From Candidatus Cloacimonadota bacterium (lineage in GTDB: Bacteria > UBA4055): DNA of 64,000 nucleotides. The notes below the pieces were generated by a model that saw only the letters and a list, made by a program, of their open reading frames with translations, searched no databases and was not told where the DNA came from. The stretch's first letter is position 1. The number at the start of each line of letters is the position of its first letter. The stretch covers positions 25,993-89,992 of the forward strand of contig PDON01000063.1 in the NCBI GenBank assembly GCA_002742935.1, given 5' to 3'. Shown here piece by piece: positions 18,301 through 25,524 of the stretch. The position numbers and the translations under genes are program-made.

Positions 18301-18467
18301 TGCCGGGATACGGTTGGTGGAGAATGGATGGAACCAATATGGAGGGTAATGGAGTACAGCCCGATATTGAAGTTGTTCAATCTCTAAGCCAAATTGTAAA
18401 AGATGATGATGTACAGCTTAAAAGAGCTGTTAAAGAGTTGATGAAACAGATAGGCAGGAAAAAGTAG
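15363..18467 (+). CDS. Tricorn-type protease (propeller-PDZ-S41 serine peptidase)
   Basis: The protein has 1034 residues with an N-terminal signal peptide (LLLIIAINTYG). The first about 510 residues are TolB/WD40-like blades with the SPDG motif (KPSLSPDGSKLCF, NPVFSPDGKYIVY). A Lys/Glu-rich linker of about 40 residues follows (from about 523). The C1 helical domain carries the catalytic His H719 in NASHSEF. The PDZ domain is near 755-830 (IKKGDIITAIDG). The tail-specific peptidase domain has IIDVRNNGGGN and the nucleophile S938 in EYSASDAEIF. Tricorn cleaves oligopeptides released by larger proteases. The signal peptide places this copy in the periplasm, unlike the archaeal cytosolic enzyme. 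A strong terminator follows, so it forms a single unit. Confidence 0.92.
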   Translation: MTRLMKYILLLIIAINTYGLEPHFASKPSLSPDGSKLCFVYNNDIWIVNTDGGKAERITSSKGYEGNPVFSPDGKYIVYNGEKNGYYAIYKVPVTGGTAEEISKEPISIADWYGDEDALLGVKYQIGLGRTFFKIPLNGERATSLDLIGDYLSDLSNDDEYIVFARNGYYDREEYTGSQNGELYLYDFDKKRYTKLTDTPLTERYPVFSSDSKSLFYSYSDGDNFQLYKSDIDNMEKREQLTDFDKWSVRNITKARDKDIFAFELFDELWSYNYKTKKAQKVEIDINEDIYGDFNHYNTVKSMASDYTVSENGKVVAFKYKYDLFVVPKAGGEVKQITKNQPGIGTVEIMPDNKTILFTAIDKGYYKLFKTSLEDLDDIETISWSDDKWIDGILNSGDKTIITYSTWDNGYNKKAYMDKDGNITELSDEVVYSNVAIDPNGTYAFYTTTTFKNWVKHLKAYNFETEKEINLLNFNKWGGDIYLGKKNRSLFIGIGGDIARIDLTEREDFSEEKDNWEPIYKSLKKSEEKDEEEKKGSKKEEKKDSVDPIKIDPENIFYRMKKIVRKDGYNYMVGIADDSTFYYMNVYDNKKSLRKCNYFGEGDKEIIKFGKMDNSFQLQNNGSITYLSNGMLKEFNPKSKKSELIDYTLDYSYNEIELNKKAFEELWGTFGIRFYDPKMHGKDWEELYEIYSEYMNYSYTPDVLGKVGREMIGDLNASHSEFNSRSPRKEVRAIESAELGCILDFSETLGSGIKIKKVLEGSTLKRPHNIKKGDIITAIDGIEIDEDTPVENLLRNKIGKKIKLTIETGDGEKEVVVKGLSFNKQWNMNYNTWVIERTKMVDKLSDGRIGYLHIQGMDGKSYRKFLHDLWAENNEKEALIIDVRNNGGGNTHDLLIEQLTKTSYAIQSSREFGAKRGESPSNIKDLPKVILINEYSASDAEIFPQIFREFELGKIIGVATSGYVIGTRAKNLIDGSHMRMPGYGWWRMDGTNMEGNGVQPDIEVVQSLSQIVKDDDVQLKRAVKELMKQIGRKK

Positions 18468-18472
18468 ATATT

Positions 18473-18505
18473 AAAAAGCTCCCAATTTTGGGAGCTTTTT
18501 TATTT
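18473..18505 (+). terminator. Rho-independent terminator of the Tricorn gene
   Basis: AAAAAGCTCCCAA pairs with TTGGGAGCTTTTT, followed by a T-rich tract. A sister hairpin of almost the same sequence follows the gene ending at 29087. Confidence 0.92.
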
Positions 18506-18591
18506 TACCAATCCCTATTTATATCTCAAAACAGCTAAAATCTAACTAACAGAGAAATAGCAAAGCGGTGCTAAAACTAGCAAAATATATC

Positions 18592-19380
18592 CTAATTTTT
18601 TGGTAGAGTTATTACTCTTTTTTGGGGCGGATTGAAACTGTTTATGTATCGATGTACAGAATCTGATGAATCGTACCCTCCATGTTTTTCTACACAATTT
18701 TCACAATTAACTATATAGATATCATCTCTCTTTTTTACTAGATTTTTATTTTCCGGACCGTGCAAACCTAATGCTATATCCAACTCTGCAATTGTGTATG
18801 ATAGTTTTAGGACATCATCTTTTTTTGAGTGCATTATTATTATATTGTTGTACTTAAATCTTGAATCGTAGAACTCTCCCCCTTGTTCTAGGGATTCATT
18901 ATCAACAGCTCCTGCAGTGCAGAAGTAGTTATTGATTATTCTGCTGTTACTTTGTTTGAGTGCGTTAAGGGTTACTCTTGCACCGAGAGAGTGAGACATT
19001 AGATCTATATTATTGTTAGCTTTCCAAAGCTTTTTGAGTATGTATTTTAGGAATCTTGCTGATTTGTTGGCTTTTCGTTTTGCTTTATACCATTCTATAG
19101 CATGATCTTCTCCAGTCCAAAGAAAGCCTACTACTATATCGTAGTTAGTGCGACCTTCTATTTCCTTATAAGCTTCATATACTCCTTTTGCTTCTTTATT
19201 GTATCCGTGTACTAGTATTAATACAGATTTTCCACTAATAGCAACCTTCAGCTCTTCCATTGAGATCTCTTTCACAGCTTTACCTAATTTTAGATTGATA
19301 TCTCTTATTTGTATCTCTTTTGGGGATTTTATCAGTTTTTCAGGATTGGTAAAGTCTTTTCTACAGCTTAAAATAATCAT
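18592..19380 (-). CDS. Alpha/beta hydrolase (lipase-like, DUF900-type)
   Basis: This 262-residue protein has an alpha/beta hydrolase core. The oxyanion strand is SVLILVHGYNKEAKG (about residues 50-64). The nucleophile elbow is DLMSHSLGARVTL, with S-H-S-L-G in place of the usual G-x-S-x-G. Candidate acid and His residues follow in HSKKDDVLK and CVEKHGGYDSS. HGYN plus SHSLGAR is typical of the DUF900/'alpha/beta hydrolase of unknown function' group. There is no signal peptide; an early Cys (C6) lacks a lipobox, so it should be cytosolic. The substrate is unknown. It lies downstream of the DUF2335 gene but is separated from it by a terminator, so it has its own promoter. Part of a small accessory patch. 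Confidence 0.75.
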   Translation of the reverse strand: MIILSCRKDFTNPEKLIKSPKEIQIRDINLKLGKAVKEISMEELKVAISGKSVLILVHGYNKEAKGVYEAYKEIEGRTNYDIVVGFLWTGEDHAIEWYKAKRKANKSARFLKYILKKLWKANNNIDLMSHSLGARVTLNALKQSNSRIINNYFCTAGAVDNESLEQGGEFYDSRFKYNNIIIMHSKKDDVLKLSYTIAELDIALGLHGPENKNLVKKRDDIYIVNCENCVEKHGGYDSSDSVHRYINSFNPPQKRVITLPKN

Positions 19381-19446
19381 AGTTTCCCCTTTTTATGTTT
19401 ATTGTAAGTAGAAAAATTGATTGTTTTAAATAGGGTGCTATAAAGA

Positions 19447-19471
19447 AAAAGCCCTGTTTTATAGGGCTTTT
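19447..19471 (-). terminator. Terminator of the DUF2335 gene
   Basis: AAAAGCCCT pairs with AGGGCTTTT directly after the DUF2335 stop codon (19472-19474), with a T-run on the minus strand. Confidence 0.85.
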
Positions 19472-19972
19472 CTATGATTCTTTTTTGTCCTCTTTTTTCT
19501 TGGCAGTAGATTTTATAAAAATACCTGCCAACCCTATGATGGTGGTTCCAAAAATGACATTACCAGTGGTGTTGTGCCCTTTAACGGTTATAACTCCACC
19601 TGTAACTATCAATATTATAGTCAAGATAAACCCAAACCATTGTCCGTATCTTATAGTTTTTGTGTTATCCTCTTGGATTTTCTTGATTAATTCTATTTCT
19701 GTCTTTCCCGTATCTCTATAGATTTCAAAAATATATTTTGGAGCATCTGCATATATCTCTTTATAGGCTTCTAATGTAGCAGGATCTGGCAATGGTCCTT
19801 GATGGATTGAGGTTTCGCTTACCTTTGCAACTATGAGTTGTCTATAACCTTCTAAGAATTCCTCTCTGTTCTCTTCAGGAACAGTATTAAGAATCTCTTT
19901 TAAGGGGTTTTGTTTGCTTATAGTTTTATTTTGAATAAGTTTTTTATTTTTCTTTGACTTATTTTGACTCAT
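19472..19972 (-). CDS. DUF2335 membrane protein
   Basis: The protein has 166 residues. A basic, Lys/Asn-rich head (1-25) is followed by the DUF2335 signature: HQGPLPDPATLEAYKEIYAD (about residues 57-76), a helix, then RYGQWFGF and two hydrophobic segments (about 110-130 and 135-153), ending in a Lys/Glu-rich cytoplasmic tail. DUF2335 proteins are small predicted membrane proteins often found in mobile or accessory regions; no biochemical role is established. It is 4 bases downstream of a 101-residue unknown gene, so the two form an operon closed by a terminator abutting the stop codon. A membrane effector or holin-like function would be speculation. Confidence 0.85.
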   Translation of the reverse strand: MSQNKSKKNKKLIQNKTISKQNPLKEILNTVPEENREEFLEGYRQLIVAKVSETSIHQGPLPDPATLEAYKEIYADAPKYIFEIYRDTGKTEIELIKKIQEDNTKTIRYGQWFGFILTIILIVTGGVITVKGHNTTGNVIFGTTIIGLAGIFIKSTAKKKEDKKES

Positions 19973-19976
19973 ATAA

Positions 19977-20282
19977 CTACTTCTCTTGTAATGTTTTATC
20001 CAGTAGTTTTATAGGCTTAATAGTTGTATCTACAGACTTTAAAACCTCATTATAGTCTGCTATAATCTTGTTTATAGAAATATATGGATTTTTTCTCTCA
20101 TATTTTTTGATGGTTCTTCTCAGCAAACTACCTGTTCTTGACCAAGCTTTATGAGAAATTTTACTTGGGAGATCTTCATAAGGCTTAAAGCTTTGCTGTT
20201 CTCCTGCAATATTTATTATAGAACCAATACCTTGTAAAAATGGACTGCCAAATATATTCTTTTTAGTTTTTATAGCTTTCAT
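19977..20282 (-). CDS. Small basic protein of unknown function, partner of DUF2335 protein
   Basis: This 101-residue soluble, basic protein has no recognisable family. It contains a short hydrophobic Gly/Ile patch near residues 14-28 (SPFLQGIGSIINIAG) and a basic helix (WSRTGSLLRRTIKKYERK), and ends near LLDKTLQEK. A GGAG ribosome site (AGGAGAG on the minus strand) precedes the ATG, and the gene runs into DUF2335 with a 4-base gap. These features support it as a real gene co-expressed with the membrane protein. It could be a regulator or antitoxin-like partner, but nothing in the sequence proves that. Confidence 0.6.
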   Translation of the reverse strand: MKAIKTKKNIFGSPFLQGIGSIINIAGEQQSFKPYEDLPSKISHKAWSRTGSLLRRTIKKYERKNPYISINKIIADYNEVLKSVDTTIKPIKLLDKTLQEK

Positions 20283-20488
20283 AATAACTCTCCTTGTATG
20301 CCTATGTATCAGACAACAATCTAATACCCTATACTAGTATAATAAACATGTTTGCTTCCAAAAAACAAGAAAAAAGGTAAAAAAAACTTGACTATACATA
20401 ATTATTTCATTATAATAAGCCCCTTTTTTCGAGAGTATATTATATATTATTATATATCAAAAAACAATAGATAAGTTTAGTTAAATTA

Positions 20489-20507
20489 CCTCCGGCAAAG
20501 CCGGAGG
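20489..20507. repeat. GC-rich hairpin left of palindromic element copy B
   Basis: CCTCCGGC-aaa-GCCGGAGG is a perfect 8-bp stem, strikingly GC-rich for this genome, 18 bases before the element. Confidence 0.8.
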
Positions 20508-20525
20508 CTGAGATTGCCTTAAAAG

Positions 20526-20650
20526 TCAGACTGTCTAGAAACGAGTAGTACAAGGAGTCATTTTTTTATACGATCCATAGCCTAGTAAACCTAGGTGATT
20601 TGAGTATAAAAAGTGAGGACACAGTAATACGAAGTTGGCAGGCAGTCTGG
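20526..20650 (+). repeat. 125-bp palindromic element, copy B
   Basis: The ends are TCAGACTG and CAGTCTGG, and the apical hairpin is CCTAG-taaac-CTAGG. The arms include acgagtagtacaagga and cacagtaatacgaag, which are partly complementary. It aligns end to end with copies A, D and E. Confidence 0.85.
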
Positions 20651-20674
20651 GTTTACCGATCTTAATCGGTAAAC
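20651..20674. repeat. 10-bp hairpin right of palindromic element copy B
   Basis: GTTTACCGAT-ctta-ATCGGTAAAC is perfectly paired and starts at the base following the element. Confidence 0.8.
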
Positions 20675-20815
20675 TTAAAAGTTTGAATATAACTTATAAA
20701 ATCACTTGACTAAATAAAAAATAAGATATATCTTATGTATAAAATATATCTATCATCTTAATAGTATAAGACTAAGACTGTTTTCTTAAACTGAATTTCA
20801 AAAAAGGTGGAAAGT

Positions 20816-22081
20816 ATGTTAAAGAGTTTAATGTTTGTTTTCGTCATAAGTTTTTTATTCTCATGTGAAAACAGATCAATCCCTACTAAAAATGTAGATG
20901 ATCTCAAATACGAGAATAAAGTAAATTCCAACCTAAAGAGACATATTGGAGAAAAACTCCTCGAAAGAGAGTCTGAAGAAAATAAATTGAGAATATTCGC
21001 TAAAGCTCTTGCAAGATCCTTGAATGATCAGCAAGTTGCTAAATTTCTTCATAAAAAATTTAAAGAAAGATTTGATGGGCAACATGAAATTCTCTGGCAA
21101 AACATTAAAGAGGAAAAAAGCTTAGATTTAAGAGGTATCATAAGTAAAAACATACCTTCCCCTAATAGAAATAAGCTAGAGATAATGGATAGTATTGAAG
21201 AGTTCAAACTATTAAATATTTCAATGCCCGTAAAATTTTCAGAATGGGATGGAGTTTCTCCTGTTTTAGTAACATACACTCCAAGAACTGTTGATGATAC
21301 TCAGTGGGATACTGTTGTAGCTTTTGACTCTGATTTAAATGAGTACTCTATAGATGCTAAAACAGCTCCAGATTTTCCAGTAATAGTTATAGGTCAAAAT
21401 GAGAGAGTTGACAAACATACATTAAAAGTAAAAGAAGCATACTTACCCAAAAAGGTTAATGATCTTGAAATACTTAAAAAAGAAAACAAGGGTTCTGGAG
21501 GCAGTGGCTCCTCATATGGGCACTGGGAAACAATACCAGATCCAGCTATTTATTTTGAATGGGTACAGCTTACAGATTTAATGGAACCTTGGCTAAATGG
21601 AGATCCAGAGGTACTAGTAATGGTACTAACTGATGAGGATAGAGATATAGATTATATGTTTGGAGATGATTATGGCTATTGGAACCTTTTAGGATATAAC
21701 TATTCACATCCTGACAATTGGAAAAACCATCTAAAACAATTCTTATTTCGTAGAATTGATGGTGGTGTTAAGGACTACATGGGAATAAAAATCTATGAAC
21801 TTGATGATAATGATGAAGATAACGATGTTACGATCACCATTTCTCATACATTACTTGAAGACTCTCAAGTTGATCTTAATGCTACTTGGAAACTAGATGT
21901 AGATGATGACTATATAGGATCAAATCAAGCAGTGCTTTTGGGAACTAACCCTCGTTACACCAATCGTAATGAAGAACCCGAATCAAGCGAAATGAATCCT
22001 TGCGGTTCTGCAAGATTTACGATTTGGTGGACAGATAAGATATGGATCCCTCCATATTCTGGTGGAGGTAATTCTGACTAG
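20816..22081 (+). CDS. Putative lipoprotein of unknown function (possibly DUF3103-like)
   Basis: The protein has 421 residues from the ATG at 20816; an in-frame GTG at 20807 lies within the AGGTGG ribosome site that serves the ATG. A lipoprotein signal (MLKSLMFVFVISFLFSC) puts the lipidated Cys at residue 17. The region at about 55-100 (LRIFAKALARSLND, then KFKERFDGQHEILWQNIK) is helical. The C-terminal half is acidic and aromatic (LTDLMEPWLNGDPEVLVMVL, DDNDEDNDVTITIS) and ends in a Gly/Ser tail. The layout recalls DUF3103-type lipoproteins, but I am not certain. It lies 76 bases upstream of a TonB receptor on the same strand and may be co-expressed. Confidence 0.65.
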   Translation: MLKSLMFVFVISFLFSCENRSIPTKNVDDLKYENKVNSNLKRHIGEKLLERESEENKLRIFAKALARSLNDQQVAKFLHKKFKERFDGQHEILWQNIKEEKSLDLRGIISKNIPSPNRNKLEIMDSIEEFKLLNISMPVKFSEWDGVSPVLVTYTPRTVDDTQWDTVVAFDSDLNEYSIDAKTAPDFPVIVIGQNERVDKHTLKVKEAYLPKKVNDLEILKKENKGSGGSGSSYGHWETIPDPAIYFEWVQLTDLMEPWLNGDPEVLVMVLTDEDRDIDYMFGDDYGYWNLLGYNYSHPDNWKNHLKQFLFRRIDGGVKDYMGIKIYELDDNDEDNDVTITISHTLLEDSQVDLNATWKLDVDDDYIGSNQAVLLGTNPRYTNRNEEPESSEMNPCGSARFTIWWTDKIWIPPYSGGGNSD

Positions 22082-22157
22082 TTTTTTATTTTTTTTAATA
22101 CAATTCCAAAAGATAAAGCTACTGATACTATTAGAAGGTAAAGTCTGAAGGAAACAG

Positions 22158-24461
22158 ATGAAAAATAAAATAATACTGACTATCCTAGTTACACCATTGA
22201 TCCTTTTCGACATGACGATTTCGGGTTTCTTGAAGGAGAAGAGAAGCAACGAACCGCTTGTTGAAGGAAATATTTATATTGAAAATAAAAATATTGGGAC
22301 AGTATCAAATATTGATGGCTTTTATGCAATTAGTAATTTAGAAAGTGGTAAATATACAATAATCTATCAATATCTTGGGTATAAGAAATGTAAGAAAGAG
22401 ATTGAGATATTACCAAATAAGAACAAAACATTAAATATATATTTAGAGAGAGATTCTGAACAACTTGATGAAATTGTTGTTTATGCAGAAAAAGATTTCA
22501 ACTTTGAAATAAAAGAAAATCCTAGATCTATAAAAATAAATTCGGTAAGAATAGAACCCCAAAAAATGAAATATGAGGCAACACTTATTCAACCGGATCT
22601 TTTCAGAACAACTCAAACTCTTTCAGGTGTAGCCACAACTTCAGACTACTCGACAGATATCTATGTTAGAGGAGCAAATAGAGATCACAATCTAATTCTA
22701 CACGATGGAGCTACAGTGTATAATCCATCCCATCTTTTTGGATTATTTTCTTCATTTATTCCAGAAGCTTTAAGAAATATCAATATGGTAAAATCTTCAT
22801 CACCTGTTGAATATGGAGGCAGAGTGGGAGCTGTATTGGATGTAAGTAGCAAAGATGGTAATAGTGAAGAATTTGATGGAAATATCTCTCTTTCAATCTT
22901 AAATAGTAGCACAGCAATTACGGGTCCGGTGTATAAAGGAGGATTTTTATTTGCTGGAAGAAGAACATATTTAGATCCTATTTTAAGTTTGATAGATGAT
23001 AAATTTAACTACTCCTTTTATGATGCTCATTTCCAGATTTACCAAAATATTAATGAAAAAAGTAAAATAATTTTCAGCTCATATTTTGGAAATGATAATC
23101 TAGAGCAAAATTTAATTGATTTTGGGTGGGGTAATAGAGCATTCTCATTAAGATTAAAATCAATCCTTTCTCCAAAACTATACTCAAGCTTAAATCTCTC
23201 ATACTCAAAGTTTTTTCTTGATCAGATGGTTTATGATAGAAAAGGTGATCCGATGGAAGGAGTAAAAGAGGAGTTATTTAAATTTAACAATAAAATAGAA
23301 GACTATTCTGCAAAAAACAAGTATGAATATACCGTTTCAAAAGATATAGAAATCTCTTTTGGATTAGATTTTAAAACGGTTAAGATTAGGTATGATAGTG
23401 AAGATTTTAGTGACGATCTCTTTTCCCTTAACTATAGTTCTAAACTTATTGAAACAGCTCTTTTCTCTACATTCTCCAAAACATTTAACAATAAGTTTAC
23501 CCTATTATCAGGAGTTAGATATAATATTGACTATATAGATAGTGAAAAAATCTACAATAATTACTCTCCTCTACTCTCCTGTAAATATATAGTTGATAAA
23601 ACAAGCTCTTTAAATCTCTCAATAAAAAAAAGCTATCAAAATCTTTACTCGTTTAGGATAGATAACTTTGATGAATTTGGAGTAAACCCTATTAACCTTT
23701 GGCTTAGCATAGATAAGGAGATGGAGCAAACAGAATCTTTTGATATATCTCTAGGATACAATTACAATAATATTTTTTGGGGTGATATATATAAGTTTTC
23801 TTTTGAAACTTATGGTAAATATATTAAAAATTTTTATTTTGCAGATATATTAGATTATGAAAATGGAGATTCGGATCATCATGATTTTCTGACAACTTCA
23901 AATATTAAATCTTATGGTTTGGAATTTAATATAAAAAAAATTACAGGTAAAGTAATAGGAAGCTTATCCTATACTTTTTCAAGATCTTTTCAAGTTCTAA
24001 ACAATAAGAGATATCCGACTATTTGGGATATACCAAACTCTCTAAAAATAAACTCTATATATAAACTTAGCGAAAGAAATAATATTGGTGTTACACTAAA
24101 TTATAATAGTGGAAGAGCCTACACTTCCGCATATGGTGGATATTTTAATCAGTTTTTTAACGGAGAACCTATAAATCCTGAACTTATCGTAGTTAAAAGT
24201 AAATTATATGGAAATAGATACCCTTCATATTTTAGGATAGATCTTTCCTATAACCATAGATGGCTTTATAACAACGGAACTTCTCTCTTAATAAATTGTA
24301 GCTTGTTAAATATTTCTTTTCATAAAAATATACAATCATATAAGTATGTACAAAACTGGTTTTATGATGAAGAAGAACAGCAAGAAAAATATGGAATTGG
24401 TAGAAATGAAAACCTAATGCTTCCAATTATTCCATCAATAAGAGTTGAATACAAATTTTAA
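22158..24461 (+). CDS. TonB-dependent outer-membrane receptor with carboxypeptidase-like N-domain
   Basis: The protein has 767 residues with an N-terminal signal segment. Residues about 20-95 are a CarboxypepD_reg-like beta-sandwich (VSNIDGFYAISNLESGKYTI, then YQYLGYKK), a feature of Bacteroidota-type TonB receptors. The plug domain follows (DIYVRGANRDHNLILHDGA, NPSHLFGLFSS, VEYGGRVGAVLDV). The rest is a 22-strand barrel that ends in the expected aromatic strand (SIRVEYKF). It should import a ligand through the outer membrane using TonB-ExbBD energy. The next gene, 14 bases on, is a DUF4249 lipoprotein, the standard partner of this receptor subtype. The substrate cannot be read from the sequence. 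Confidence 0.92.
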   Translation: MKNKIILTILVTPLILFDMTISGFLKEKRSNEPLVEGNIYIENKNIGTVSNIDGFYAISNLESGKYTIIYQYLGYKKCKKEIEILPNKNKTLNIYLERDSEQLDEIVVYAEKDFNFEIKENPRSIKINSVRIEPQKMKYEATLIQPDLFRTTQTLSGVATTSDYSTDIYVRGANRDHNLILHDGATVYNPSHLFGLFSSFIPEALRNINMVKSSSPVEYGGRVGAVLDVSSKDGNSEEFDGNISLSILNSSTAITGPVYKGGFLFAGRRTYLDPILSLIDDKFNYSFYDAHFQIYQNINEKSKIIFSSYFGNDNLEQNLIDFGWGNRAFSLRLKSILSPKLYSSLNLSYSKFFLDQMVYDRKGDPMEGVKEELFKFNNKIEDYSAKNKYEYTVSKDIEISFGLDFKTVKIRYDSEDFSDDLFSLNYSSKLIETALFSTFSKTFNNKFTLLSGVRYNIDYIDSEKIYNNYSPLLSCKYIVDKTSSLNLSIKKSYQNLYSFRIDNFDEFGVNPINLWLSIDKEMEQTESFDISLGYNYNNIFWGDIYKFSFETYGKYIKNFYFADILDYENGDSDHHDFLTTSNIKSYGLEFNIKKITGKVIGSLSYTFSRSFQVLNNKRYPTIWDIPNSLKINSIYKLSERNNIGVTLNYNSGRAYTSAYGGYFNQFFNGEPINPELIVVKSKLYGNRYPSYFRIDLSYNHRWLYNNGTSLLINCSLLNISFHKNIQSYKYVQNWFYDEEEQQEKYGIGRNENLMLPIIPSIRVEYKF

Positions 24462-24475
24462 ATAAGAGTTTTAAG

Positions 24476-25303
24476 ATGGTGAAGAATTTTTTTATAGTAA
24501 TATTAGTTTTCCTATTTTTTTCGTGTGAATTTTTCTTAGCAGATACTACTAAAGAAGAATCTCTTGTTTTGTTTGCTTTTTCTGCTGTTGATTCTACACA
24601 AATATCTGTAAAGCTATCAAAATCTTTAGACCTTGGAGAATATGCAAATCCTGAAGAATTATATGTAAGTGGAGCAGATATTACTCTGTATGAAAATGAT
24701 ATCTTTGTAGCTAAACTTTCTGAAAAAAATCAAATTGGAAACTATATAATTCCTGACACTTCTAACTTTACCAGATTTAAAGAAGGTTTTAGCTATAAGA
24801 TTATTGCTCAAGATAAAGATAAGAAATATGATAAAATTACAGCTGAAACCATATGCCCTACTTCACCACAAATTGAAAGTTTAAAGAATAAAAAAACCGG
24901 AGAATATTATTTTTTTGGAGATGGCACAACCATTAATGATACAATAATAGGAAGGGATACACTCCTCTGTAGCATAAAAGATGATAACTCCCTGTATCAT
25001 AGTTTTATATCTCATTATAAAAAAAACGGTATAGATAAAATACATCCTAATGAATTAAAAGATCTTTCAAAGTTCTCCGATAGTTCTGAGATATTATTAC
25101 AATATGGAGATATTTTTTATATTGAAATATTTGTAATGGATAACGCACTCAAAAAATATCTGGAATCACTTGATAACTACAACTCTTCAACCCAATACGA
25201 AAGCAATATATACTCAAATGTGATGAATGGATATGGTTTATTTTCTTTAAGAAATTCTAAAGGTGGTAAATATAAATTCTATAAGAAAGTATCAAAAAAA
25301 TAG
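24476..25303 (+). CDS. DUF4249 surface lipoprotein (TonB-receptor partner)
   Basis: This 275-residue lipoprotein has the signal FFIVILVFLFFSC, with the lipidated Cys at about residue 17. It shows the DUF4249 layout: the beta-rich start VLFAFSAVDSTQISVKLSKS, VSGADITLYEND, then YIIPDTSNFTRFKEGFSYKI and ITAETICPTSPQIE. DUF4249 proteins are encoded beside TonB receptors in Bacteroidota and probably act as ligand-capturing surface lids, like SusD. The gene starts 14 bases after the receptor, which supports a receptor-lipoprotein pair. It is somewhat shorter than many members. No terminator was seen; a dispersed repeat begins at its stop codon. Confidence 0.82.
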   Translation: MVKNFFIVILVFLFFSCEFFLADTTKEESLVLFAFSAVDSTQISVKLSKSLDLGEYANPEELYVSGADITLYENDIFVAKLSEKNQIGNYIIPDTSNFTRFKEGFSYKIIAQDKDKKYDKITAETICPTSPQIESLKNKKTGEYYFFGDGTTINDTIIGRDTLLCSIKDDNSLYHSFISHYKKNGIDKIHPNELKDLSKFSDSSEILLQYGDIFYIEIFVMDNALKKYLESLDNYNSSTQYESNIYSNVMNGYGLFSLRNSKGGKYKFYKKVSKK

Positions 25304-25366
25304 TAGTAAACTCTATTCTAACCGCTAAAATATGTATCTTCCAACCAAAGAAGGATCTGAAGCAAA
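25301..25366 (+). repeat. Dispersed repeat, copy 2 (matches 6154-6220)
   Basis: It contains the exact 22-base core accgctaaaatatgtatcttcc shared with 6154-6220 and a similar flank (tagtagt...ctctattct; gatctgaagcaaa). It begins at the stop codon of the DUF4249 gene. Confidence 0.65.
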
Positions 25367-25385
25367 CCTCCATTACCGATGTATC

Positions 25386-25500
25386 CCTAGACTTTCGATA
25401 AGCTTCGTATTGCTTCGTAATCGATTTTTCATAATCAAATCACCTAGTACTTCTAGGTTCAGATCGTATAAAAAATTAAATCTTCACTTCTTAGATAGAT
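25386..25500 (-). repeat. 125-bp palindromic element, copy C (inverted, left arm degraded)
   Basis: Read on the minus strand it ends acgaagcttatcgaaagtcta and has the apical hairpin CCTAG-aagta-CTAGG. The loop differs from other copies while the stem is kept. The arm corresponding to TCAGACTG...GTAGTAC is diverged. Confidence 0.7.
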
Positions 25501-25524
25501 AGTTTCTCCTTTTTTCAATAGACC

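Larger units (their letters stand above)
20283..20815. other. Intergenic region rich in hairpins and repeats
   Basis: The 533 bases separate two divergent genes. They hold a GC-rich hairpin (20489-20507), a full palindromic element (20526-20650), a 10-bp hairpin abutting it (20651-20674) and A/T-rich sequence likely to carry the promoters of both flanking genes. No gene was seen. Confidence 0.7.

Noticed and set aside
18592..20282. Prophage remnant
   Set aside because: DUF2335 and the small gene alone do not make a phage: no integrase, capsid, tail or lysis genes and no att-like direct repeats are present.
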